The notes under the pieces were generated by a model that saw nothing but the letters and a program-made list of their open reading frames with translations, had not been told where the DNA came from and did no database searches. Of a stretch of 64,000 nt of DNA, positions 20,626 through 30,555 are shown piece by piece. The position numbers and the translations under genes were made by a program. Positions within the stretch are counted from its first letter, which is position 1; each line of letters begins with the position of its first letter. Source of the DNA: Aporrectodea caliginosa (Eukaryota > Annelida > Clitellata > Crassiclitellata > Lumbricidae); the NCBI GenBank assembly GCA_020284085.1, contig JACEVL010000341.1:555676-619675 (forward strand), in the 5' to 3' direction.

Positions 20626-21135
20626 ATTCAATTCAATTTGTTTATTGGTCCCAATAACAAAAAGCAAAACAAGTAATATTTAACAGTAGTTAGACACAAA
20701 GCATAATCATTTGATATACAATTATCACAGAATAAACAAGGGAGCAATAGGCTCACCCGAAGGGAATAATCCCGCTGAATGGGGGCCTAATTGCAAAATA
20801 ATATCAACAAATCTTAGTAGTGACAAGTACTTAACACAGTGGCAGTAACTTGGGAGTCCAGAAATAATTGCGTTGAGGTAGTTTCCCTCCGCTTTAAGGT
20901 AAAACAAAAGACAATAAAAAAAAAAGAAAAAACCAAAAAAGAACTGAATAATTGCAATGTTATTTAACATTTTTTATTTAACACTTTTTATTGTGTGTGC
21001 ACGGATTTGAATTTTAAATGAGGCTAGACTCATGGCTGCACGAACACATTCTGGTATGCTATTCCATATGAGGGGACCCTGGTACTTGATAGAAAACTTT
21101 CGGGTATTTGTTCTGGCAAATATTGTAAAGAACCT
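20626..21135 (-). pseudogene. second 5'-truncated copy of the 16.4-19.9 kb LINE family
   Basis: The 3' UTR matches the first copy in order: TTCAATTCAATTCAATT, then TTATTGGTCCCAA, then ACCCGAAGGGAATAATCCCG and CTGAATGGGGGCCTAAT. Coding reads ARTNTRKFSIKYQGPLIWNS on the minus strand, versus ARTNTRKFTMQYQGPLTWNN in the first copy. Only the last ~50 codons survive. The insertion of A-rich sequence at 20920-20960 is unique to this copy. Confidence 0.85.
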
Positions 21136-22696
21136 GGCCCTCCACAGATCTGGCCTATCATGGTGCATTCTTTTTTTATTGTTAAGTAAAATCGGCTGAC
21201 CTGTGGCCAACCGATTGGTGCTGGCGCTGTATAAACCTCCGCCGCAAAGCATGCTGGGAGCTTACTGTGTAATAGTTTCTGGGGACATAAATTAATGACG
21301 TCAGAGTTTTTTGTGTTTTGAGCTGCCATTTTGAAGCGTACAATTTAAACATTTGTGGTGTTAATAATTAAGATTAATTGTTCTGGTGAGGTGAAACAGG
21401 TTAATGGTAACTTCCGATTGTGAGGGAAGGCGTACAGACAAAGTCAAGGTCTGTTTTGTGGAGAAGTAAGCGAGTAATCTGTCGAAATTTATAGAGCGCA
21501 AGGCTGACGCTGACTGTCCGTGGGCGCCCTTTTAGATAGTCCCCGATTGCTGTGTAATCTGGAAGCTATGCAATTAATCTAGAGCTATACAATTAATCGT
21601 AAACTTAAATGTTGATGATTGTTAAGGTAATTTTTGTGTAAGGAATACTCGTACTGATTGCATTATTTTTAACTTGTAACTAAAACCTACCAGGTGTAGA
21701 TTTGTGTTGAGAATCTCTTTATGTTCTGCAATTGTAATTAATTGATTTGTCAAACATCATGGAAATGCCTGCTAATAAAGTCAAGTTATTGGCTAGGCCG
21801 AATACCAGTGTAGTAACTGAACTTGAAGAGACAGCAGGACTGAAGATGAGGTCAGGTGAGGTTAGAGTAGGTGTCACTGTGACCGATCTTGAAGAAGGAG
21901 ACAGAATGGCCCTGGCCTCTGAGCTTGAGCTTGAACTTTTTCAGTCAACTTCCATGCTTCCAGCAGATCATAAATAGACTTGGCTTCATTAAGTCCTCTT
22001 CCATAGGCCAACTTTAGAATTCCTAGCAGGTTATCTTTGTCACCTTCAGAAACCAGAACTGATAAGCGGTTAAGTGCTTTCAAAAATCTCTGAAAGCAGT
22101 TTACCAACCTCGTTAACCACCAAGGGACAATCTGGTATAGATTCGCCTATTATGGAATCAGCATGTTATTTTTAGCTTTGTATGTATGTGTGATGTGTGT
22201 ATGTATGTATGCATGTATTTATGTATGTATTTATGTATATATATAATATCTGTAGTACATATATACATATATTGTTGTATGTATATATCAATGTATTAAA
22301 TGCTGCAGTATGCAGATGAAATGCAATCAAAGATATGAATTCTGGAATTATGTGTTGCATAAACAGTACCGTTTGTACATAATTATGTTAACGAAAATAA
22401 ATTTCAGTACAATGTCTGGTAATGAACAGGAAGTAGACAGCAAAATCTGTAATGTCCAATGAGTCCTAAATGTAAAAGTTAGTAAGAGAACATAACTGCA
22501 TAATTCCATAAGAAAGTTACCAAGATGATCACAATTTGTAACACATTCATTTTTCTTTTACATGACGATTACAATGGTGAAAGTGTATGTCATTGAGCAC
22601 CGTCTTCCAGTTGGAGCAGGAAGCTGAAATTTTGCCAGGATAATACAAATAACAAGAATAAAAATGTATGGGGTATCTTGGCCCCTAGCTTGACTT
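21136..22696. other. unassigned region
   Basis: Contains a short (ATGT)n run (22178-22245). Two overlapping frames of about 75 codons (21747-21977 plus, 21874-22107 minus) were examined; the minus one (RFLKALNRLSVLVSEGDKDN) is protein-like but unrecognised. TGACGTCA-like TGACGTCAG lies at about 21297. Confidence 0.35.
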
Positions 22697-22719
22697 TTGT
22701 GTTTTTGGACCACCCTAGT
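22697..22719. mobile_element. isolated terminus of the TTAGGGTGGTCC transposon family
   Basis: CTTTTGTGTTTTTGGACCAC followed by CCTAG is the inverse of the left terminus of the complete copy at 23104 (TTAGGGTGGTCCAAAAACAC). The partner end is not found on its left within 3 kb, so this is a broken copy or a MITE fragment. Confidence 0.6.
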
Positions 22720-23021
22720 AGTTATTCTATACTCGATTCGCTGCTAAAGAGGGAGCCAGTAGAAAACATCGCGCATATAGCTGGAAATGTAGGCAAATTT
22801 AAAAGTTCAGAATATAGCCAACTCAGCTATAATGAGTACACTCACCGAACACGATCGGCGGAGAGATGAGACGGCGAGGGAGAGGACTGGCCATAATCCT
22901 TCAAATGCCGAGGCTAAGATAAGGAAGTCTCTAACGCTTCATGCCATGACTGCCCTATGGCTAGCTTAAGCTTCTCTTCTAGGGTATATAGATATATGCT
23001 TTATAATATATATAGTATTAT

Positions 23022-23068
23022 ATAGGGCATCACTTTTGTGTTTGGTGCTGAAGATAATAATAACATAT

Positions 23069-23103
<35 letters not shown>
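23022..23103. repeat. host repeat flank plus (TA)n
   Basis: CACTTTTGTGTTTGGTGCTG then AAGATAATAATAACATAT recurs at 25575-25622 (ACTTTTGTGTTTGGTCCAGT then AAAAGATAATAATAACATAT), so the transposon and LINE tail between them are bracketed by the same short repeat. A (TA)n run directly precedes the transposon. Confidence 0.6.
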
Positions 23104-23107
<4 letters not shown>

Positions 23108-25256
23108 GGTGGTCCAAAAACACAAAGTATCTCAGCGTTGCCCTCCACAACCCTCCTTTTGTTCTATGGCTGCCCACTATTACCTCTACCGAGTTTGAGA
23201 GAGATTGATGAGTATTTAGAGGTCGCTCAAGGTCAGTATATTTTCACCTTATTAAGCATGAAATCGGTAATCTGCACTAAGATCAGAAAACAGAATTTGA
23301 GTTGAATTAAAACATATAGTGCAGCAATGAAAATAAGAAAAGGTTCCAAAATGTTCAATTTTGCTATGGAAACACTGGAACTTTCTTGAATAACACATTC
23401 TATGTCCTCTGTTATCTTCATCAGTGTGGCCTAACAACAGGACGGATAGGTTTCCTGTGGCGTTTCACGAGCTGAAGGCCGCTCTTCACTGCTGTCACCT
23501 ATTAATTCTACTGCTGCATCAAACCAATGGCTCTCCAAGCACAGTCGTTCATAGCAGTTACTGTCATGACTGACACTGCCTTTAGGAGGTCCTGTTAGGG
23601 GTGATGATCGCATCATTCTTTAGGACCCTTTACCAGGAAGCCTTGGGCCTTCTCTTTTCCGTTCAAGTGCAGAATGTCAGCGATGACAGTAGCTCTCTCT
23701 GTGACGGAAGATGCAAGTCAAGGGAGCTGTAGGGTTAAGAAGGATGGTCGAAGCACTTCATATAATTGATGGACTGTGGAAGTTTGTCACCATCAGTGTT
23801 TTACATCCACTACAATTCTGTCGTGAAAGAAGGACAGACTGACCAAAAATTTTTTTTAGCGTACCAGGTATGCCTAACGAACGCAGTCGAGGCAACCTTT
23901 GCCACTCTCATATTTAGATATTTACTGAGCTCCTCCAGTAGCAGTGGGTCGTTGAGTGGTGCTCTTATAGGCAGAGGAGCTTCATGCCAGAACTGAACAT
24001 AGACAAGGCTCACAAAAAGTGTAGCTCCTTTACACTGTGCTTCTCTTTGGCAGTTGGAGAGAACAGCTGCTGGAAACAAATATTTTAATGATAAAGATGG
24101 CTTTCACCTTCTAACGTGCATGATGGAATCTCCTGGTGCTCGAAAGGAAACTCTTGCTCCCTTTTCACCACCCAGCAAGATCAAACTGAGTTTCAAGAAT
24201 TCCTCATAGTCTTCTCTCTGATGTGACCCTTCAAGAGCTGCTTGCAGAATGTCACCATTTTTTCTTCTCGAAGAGCAGAAGTGTGTGCGTCAAAGATGTA
24301 GTCGGAAGCCGCTTCATTTGTCGCCTGGTCAATGTGTGGCCGGCTTTGCTGAAACTTCCTAAGCATAGTAATGGCAGACCCTCCAGTAGGTCCAGATAAA
24401 GAGCCGAAACAGCAAGAGGAAGTTCCATCATTCCATGACATGATGGCGGCAAGCTATCCAGGTTAATTCTTGCTAATTCGAATTCTCAATAAAAGTACAG
24501 GCACCATTCTTCAGGCGAGTATTGCTGGCAGTGATGTCATAGACTATAACCACGAACTAGATTCCGAAGTCCGAAGACCCCCGTCATTCAGATTCCTCAG
24601 GCAGGCTTCAGCTTGTTCGTTGTCAGTTCTGCAGCCAATTTTTGGAACTCCCAGTATATATCTCTTCTCCGTCACCTATGACTAGTACTGCAAGTCTGTC
24701 ACCTGCTCCTCATGGTTCTTGTAGCATGATCGTCGGATGGAACCTTTGTTGGAAGATGGGACCTATAAGCTACAGTTTTTCTGTGCCCTTCTCTATCAGC
24801 CAAACTTCAGTACTGCTTCTTGTCTGCCATTATTGTGTTTATGAGCTATGTCAAAAACTCTACAGCCAACTCTCTGCTATTCCTAAAATTTACCAATGTA
24901 CTAATAAATCTGAGTTCTTAAAAGCAATTTTAAAAATTCCAATATTTGCATTCTACATCAAAGAATAGTTACTAATGTTAGATTGGTATTTCTAAACTTC
25001 AGTTTAAAACAATGTCAGTTCAAAATTAAGTAGCAAGAGGTTCTAATAATATTTTTTTGAGTAGATAACAGTCAATAATTTCCACTATGCCATGGTATTA
25101 TCAAGAGAATGTTTGCCGACCTTGAGCGACCTCTAGAAATGCTCCAATCTGCTTCAGATTTGGTCCACATCTTACTTAGGAGAGGTAGAACAGATTTAGA
25201 CTTGTGGAGCAAAGTTCTGCTAAAGATGAAATTTTACCATTGTGTCGTGGACCACC

Positions 25257-25260
<4 letters not shown>
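23104..25260 (-). mobile_element. cut-and-paste DNA transposon copy 2 with ~145-bp inverted repeats (decayed)
   Basis: The left end TTAGGGTGGTCCAAAAACAC and right end GTGGACCACCCTAA are inverted, and TTTAGAGGTCGCTCAAGGTC at about 23217 is mirrored at about 25115 (GACCTTGAGCGACCTCTAGA), so the inverted repeats reach about 145 bp. Both ends sit in (TA)n, consistent with a TATATA duplication. Minus-strand coding: EEKMVTFCKQLLKGHIRE (24280-24210); FWHEAPLPIRAPLNDPLLLE and STAFVRHTWYAKK (23990-23840); and a C-terminal WFDAAVELIGDSSEE (23545-23500). Copy 1 at 9.0-10.9 kb shares orientation and protein type. I believe the protein is a widespread invertebrate transposon-associated family, but I cannot name its superfamily. 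Frames are broken, so it is not autonomous. Confidence 0.78.
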
Positions 25261-25296
<36 letters not shown>

Positions 25297-25297
<1 letters not shown>

Positions 25298-25456
25298 TAG
25301 CGGGACCATCGGTCTCTTCGGGGACACCATTTGCTACCAACTGACACGCTTTCGATGTATGAGCTATTATGTTAACTTTTTATGATGCATTGTTTGTTAA
25401 ACTTTGATGTTCAGTTGCTGCAGTTGATGCAATAAAGTTATTGATTGATTGATTGA
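25297..25456 (+). pseudogene. LINE 3' UTR fragment ending in (ATTG)n
   Basis: After (TA)n, about 140 bases end GTTGATGCAATAAAGTTATTGATTGATTGATTGAT, described here only by its parts: AATAAAG then four ATTG units. This is the form of a CR1/L2-type 3' tail. No coding part is kept. Confidence 0.55.
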
Positions 25457-25460
25457 TATA

Positions 25461-25552
<92 letters not shown>
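25457..25552. repeat. (TA)n microsatellite
   Basis: Almost pure TA over about 90 bases. Confidence 0.97.
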
Positions 25553-25554
<2 letters not shown>

Positions 25555-25619
25555 TGCATGTATATAAGGTATAACTTTTGTGTTTGGTCCAGTTACATTA
25601 AAAGATAATAATAACATAT

Positions 25620-26868
25620 TGTAAAATATGGAATTAAATTTTCCGAAGTGCGCCCAGACGGCAGTCTACACAAGTGTGTAAAATGCCGACATCATCATAT
25701 CACACAGTCAATAACAATAAGCAATTAATCGATGAACCGATCCAATCTCTTTCCACATTTCAAAGTTAAAATTATGCAAAATCCTGACGAGAGAGATCTA
25801 CACTGCGTGGTGCATGACAGCAATTGGTCTTTCAAACAACTTTGGTCGATTTCTGATACGAATGGGAATCCAGTGCAAAACACTAGAGTAATCGTAATGG
25901 AACATTTATGTCTTTCTGACCCGCGGAGTCTTGCCTTAAGAGAACATAAAAATTCAAATTAAGATCTAATATGCCTAGACTGTCTTTTGCTAAAGAATGC
26001 AACGTCTAAGATTTAGTTTTGCAAAGATTTTCTGGGGACGGACTCAACGGGCCCCTCCCAGACCCATTTAGTTTCGGCGCCCTGACCTGCCATTAGAAAG
26101 GGTTTGAAAACATCGACGTGATTTTTGCAACACAAGTGTACCTGATACAATACAATACAACTGTATTTGATATTGCCCTCATTTCTGAGCTCAGAAGTGC
26201 ACACACAGCCATAAAACAGAACATCAATTGAGCAGAGCAATAATTGTGCGCAAGGGACTTCTATAGGAAGCTGAAACATTCCAATTAAAATGCCAGCACT
26301 CTCAGCCTTATTGTATTGTATTTTCGTTTATTAAATAACTTGCTGTCAAGACGCAACAAATAATATCAATGCATGATTATGCAGTTATAGTATTAGAGAC
26401 TATAGTACTATTATAGCTTTAGGCCTAGATAGTGCACTGTTCACTGTTCAGCACTATAATAGGTATAATTCTAATGGGGCAAATTGTATTGGATTATAAT
26501 AGTGTTGAGAGTGAGGCTAAACGAGGATTCAGACAACTGCTTAATCTGCCTAACTGTCTACAAAAGATACTAATAGAATGCAGAAGAATGTCAAGATGCA
26601 TGAAAATAAATCACTCAATTATTCAGGTATGTTAGACATTCTTCACTGAGGCTGAAAGGGTGCAAAGAAGTAAGTATACTGTGTAAATAAATATTGTGTA
26701 AATACATAGATTGTAATCGCAGTTGTAATTGGACATTCGTATAGCACCACGCAGAGAAAACATTAGCAGACAAAATAGATACACAGCTAGATACATACTG
26801 GTGTACAAGACTTCCAAATGAAATAAAATGAAGGATGACAGAAGTCATCTTAACAACATATATTCGGG
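25620..26868. other. unassigned region
   Basis: It contains short pieces that look like LINE 3' tails (ATACAATACAATACAAC near 26143; TTCGTTTATTAAATAAC near 26323) but no translatable gene. One TAGGCCTA lies at about 26421. Confidence 0.35.
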
Positions 26869-26869
26869 T

Positions 26870-27140
26870 TTAATAATAATTCAAACTGACACACCGCAGT
26901 ATGATTACAAGTCAGAGTATGAACGGATGATTGCAAGTTATTTTAGGTGTAGGAATTTAACCGTCTGGAAGTCAGATAGGCGCCCATCACGTCCTACTAC
27001 AGCTCACCTACAGCGAGTGGAAAGGCTGAGTGGACCTTTGGAAGAATAGCGGGAATCGATCCCTCATCCATGATGATCTTCTGCTCTTCATCCCATAGTG
27101 TTTTTACCACTCACCTAGAGCCCCTCCGCATGCATCTGTA
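26870..27140 (-). repeat. tRNA-derived SINE, family B, copy 1
   Basis: On the minus strand, from about 27130: a tRNA-like head with an A-box-like TAGGTGAGTGGTAAAAACAC and a B-box-like GGGATCGATTCCCGC about 40 bases later, then a body containing GTAGTAGGACGTGATGGGCG, and a 3' end ATCATACTGCGGTGTGTCAG followed by TTTGAATTATTATTAAA. A second copy with the same order of blocks lies at 37.33-37.58 kb. Unrelated in sequence to family A. Confidence 0.72.
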
Positions 27141-27144
27141 AAAC

Positions 27145-27590
27145 AATAATGACTACAGTGCACTCAAATGACTCTGTATAATACAGTCTATGTAGTCGTA
27201 TTGACTTATTGATTCAAACAGACTTGAAGGACTCAACCAGCGCCTTATCTTTACACAGCGAAATCCACAGGTGATGCATTTGCTTATGTAATTACTGATT
27301 AGTCCCTAAATGAGTCGATTACTAGGCAAAACTGCGGGTGTTAGGACTCACGGTCTGTCTTTAATTTGCAATTCATGATAAGCGGTCATAAATTCCGAAC
27401 TGCGCCACTGTCGTAATCGGGTGATGTCAGTCCAAAATCTGTGTAAAGTAGAAGCGAATTATAAATGTGGTGTTACGATTACGAATTCATATGTACGTAT
27501 GTTCATAGCTACACAATCCGAATTACCCGACATAATATGCTATAATTGGACAAATCTTGGTTAAACCGTATTTTACGTTGCTAAATTATT
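27145..27590. other. left flank of the minisatellite element
   Basis: No gene. The last ~60 bases (CCGTATTTTACGTTGCTAAA then TTATTTGATATTGTCAC) match the flank of the same minisatellite at 2.49 kb and 15.98 kb, so this is part of a larger repeat element. Confidence 0.45.
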
Positions 27591-27599
27591 TGATATTGT

Positions 27600-28290
27600 C
27601 ACTTTGAAATGGAAGCTGGATTGATGAAAAATTCTTTCTCTAAATGGAAGTGGGATTGATGAAAACATTCAGGTGTTTAAATAGACGCTGAATTGATCGA
27701 AATAATTTTACCTGTAAATAGAAGCTGGATCGATGAAACTAAGTTTTCGATTCAATAGATTCGAAGCTGGATTGATGAAAATAATTGTTTTCGTAATTAG
27801 AAGCTGGAACCATGAGAGTATTTCTTTGCTTAAGTAAAAGTTCCATGATGAAAAATATTTATTTCGTTAAATAGAAGTTGGATTGACAAAAGCAATTTTT
27901 CCAATTCAATGGAAGTTGAATTGATGAAAAATTTCTTGATGAAATGGAAGCTGGATAGGCCTAGATGGTAGATCATGCACACAGGTAGACTGCTTACTTA
28001 CCAACGTCAAGTAGGCCTACGGCATTGAGGACATTAGAATAAATTAGCAACGTGAAATTCGGTTTTACTTCTAATTCTTTGTTTAAATAGAAGCTGGATT
28101 GATGGAAACAATCATTGTTTCCATAAATAGAAGGTGGCTCGATTAAACAAAGTCTTTGCTTCAATAGAAGCTGGATCGAAGAAGTAATAAAAAATAATTC
28201 TTGCCTAAATAGAAGTAGGATTGATGAAAAATTCTTGGTTAAATAGAAGTTGGATTGATGACACGAATTCTTGCTTACATTGTAGGTTCC
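27600..28290 (+). repeat. dispersed ~40-bp minisatellite, main array
   Basis: About 14 degenerate units of AAATAGAAGCTGGATTGATG followed by AAAATAATTCTTGCTT run head to tail, interrupted near 27960-28070 by unrelated sequence. The same unit occurs at 2.6 kb, 16.0 kb, 49.5 kb (inverted) and 61.7-61.9 kb (inverted). Confidence 0.88.
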
Positions 28291-28299
28291 GCCATTTTT

Positions 28300-29360
28300 A
28301 CATCGATTGCGTTAACTAAGGGCAAGGAACTCTCAAGCCTAAACGGAGTCACGTGAGCGCTCAGTAATATGCATTAGCGTGTTATTCCGCCTATGCGTCT
28401 CACCGGTGTAGGATTTCGAAACGTGCCACCCGGCTTTAGAGTCGCAGTAGAGATGTCAACGGTAATTCAGTTATCTTCCTTAGATGAAAGTCTCGTGGCC
28501 TTTCTTTCCCAGAACAGTTCAAAGGCTATTACAAGAACTCATTGAATGAGGTGTAAGCTATATCTCTGGTCCAGTTCTTTGTTGGCGTTAGTCATCTTTA
28601 ATCATAGGTGCCGACTTTTGCTTTTGTCTTTGGGTGCATGGGTTCTACCCCGGGAAACATTTTTATATTCTACATTGCCGTATATGAGCTTTAGCGCATT
28701 TTTCGGTGAAAGAAAATTGTTTTAACTACGGATTTAGAAAAAGTATTTGAAACTCACGTGACGGTGACTGACATAGTTGTCCAGCCTTACTGCTTACATG
28801 TTCCGAAATTTGTGTAGCCTATGTAGTCTGTCTTATATAGGGCATTTGCAACTTTATTGTATAGTTGATTTGAATCCTTCTGGGTGTGACGCTGCCGACG
28901 CACCTACTGAACGTTCTCTACAAGGCTTTCAGAGAGTCGGCGCCAATGTCTTGAATATATTATGATCAGAGTTCTACGGGGCTGGGCTTCGTTGATGCAA
29001 AACATGCGTCCAAAGGTTGTAGGCCCATATACTTTCATAACTATGAACCAGTAATATTTCAGTTAACTGAAGAAAAAATGAAACTGTAATTACGTATTTT
29101 CAAAACTGAAATATCACTGCTATGAACACACAATACACCTCATCGAACAAATATCAGCCAATCAAATTTAGAAGGTTGTTGAATTGTGAATAACACACTC
29201 ATAGTTCACATGACATTGTATTATAACGTGACCAGCATTGTTATTATTCAGCAGCAAGCATTGTACTTAACTAGATCAATAACAATCAAGATCATACAAA
29301 AGACAATCATCTCTCTGCATAGCAAGACATATTTAATACGATTTAAGCTTACGTAATTAT
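28300..29360. other. unassigned region
   Basis: No coding frame over 62 codons and no recognised repeat family. Confidence 0.35.
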
Positions 29361-29364
29361 TGAT

Positions 29365-29480
29365 TCAATACAGACATGAGATGCACTTTAAGCCTGTTGT
29401 TAAATTGGTGTGGGGTGGGGAGACAGGTGAGTTCATTCGGTAGTGTTTTCCAGAGCACTGGCCTATGGTATCAAAAACTA
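29365..29480 (-). pseudogene. LINE C-terminal remnant
   Basis: Minus strand reads PVLWKTLPNELTCLPTPHQF, then NNRLKVHLMSVLNQ and a stop, the typical end of a CR1/L2-like polyprotein ('G..LWN.LP..L'). Only about 38 codons remain. Confidence 0.72.
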
Positions 29481-29671
29481 TGTTGAGCAACACCTCTGTA
29501 GCCTAATGGTAAATGACGTCAAGGGTTGCAGAAAGCTTCGCTAAACATGGTTATCGAGCGCTAGAGTTGGCAAACTTTAAAGTTGTTTTGTTTCTAAATT
29601 AATTGAAGTTAAAATTTATCAAAAATCTCTATAGGCTATCATGCGCTGCTCCATGGATGCACAGCAATTCA

Positions 29672-30062
29672 TTCATTCATTCCAAAAATTTATATAGCGC
29701 CCCTTCAGGGTTACTACTCAGGAGCGCTCCCGACCCAACCCCGGCTGAAAAGGATGGTTTTAAGGCTAGATTAAAACGCATCGAAATGAACTCTAGGAAT
29801 AAGGCGTAATGTTAATGGGAGCCCATTCCAAACCATGGGGCCAGCAACAGATAAGGCGCGATGCTGTCTAAGAGCAGTTCGCGCACGGAGAACAAGAAGT
29901 TCACTATGTGTGGAGGAGCGGAGAGCTCTACGTCCCTGCACATCCAAAGTAGAGCGACAGAGCTCTTGTAAATACACAGGAGCGGAACCTAAGCAAAAAG
30001 CCGGTACACAATCCGCTGCGGGATGGGAAGCCAGTGCAGGACATCCCTCGATGTCCTGACAG
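29672..30062 (-). pseudogene. LINE C-terminal fragment (CR1-like)
   Basis: Minus-strand frame of about 99 codons reads ALASHPAADCVPAFC (a damaged LHWLP region), then RRALRSSTHSELLVLRARTA and ALSVAGPMVWNGLPLTLRLI. This matches the end of the intact element at 57.4-58.7 kb (RRALRSSAKGELLVPRAR; FSVVGPSTWNGLPLELRL). The 3' edge carries TTTATATAGCGCCCC and ATTCATTCATTC. It is 5' truncated. Confidence 0.86.
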
Positions 30063-30079
30063 CAATGCATGTTATTGGA

Positions 30080-30240
30080 TGATTATAGTTCTGGGTCTCC
30101 GTGTAGCCAGTCAAACCTGGGACTATTATTACTGACCGTTGCCTTATTGTTTCATTTGTCCCTTGTCTCTTCTGATGGTGACAGAAATAATGATTGATTG
30201 ATTGATTGATTGATTGACAGTATAATTATAATAATTATAA
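30080..30240 (+). pseudogene. LINE 3' UTR fragment with (ATTG)n tail
   Basis: GTCTCTTCTGATGGTGACAG then AAATAATGATTGATTGATTG: a 3' tail resembling that at 25.3 kb. It is followed by AAT-rich sequence. Confidence 0.5.
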
Positions 30241-30555
30241 TAACAATAATAATAATTCTTCCTTTATTGAAACAATCTGCTTGACACATCGCAACCGGTA
30301 CAGTATTGAGTTAACTGTGTCCTGTAACAGTTATAGCTTACTTAGTGCTATAAAGCACTTATTGCCAAGTGTGGTTTTTCCCCAGAAAACCCACGTCCGT
30401 TAAGCTTACAATGAAAAGAAATGATAGCGTTCATGTAAAACAACAGTATAGCGCTATAGCCATCGACCTATATTGAGTGGACACAGCATAGCACAGCTAA
30501 AGTTGTACTGTAAAGTGAAGCTTCCGCTTCCGAGCTTCAACCTGGCGTCGTTCCT

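Noticed and set aside
21747..22107. Possible small host exon (21747-21977 plus) or its antisense (21874-22107 minus)
   Set aside because: Neither frame is recognised, no splice sites or partner exons were found, and both are short.
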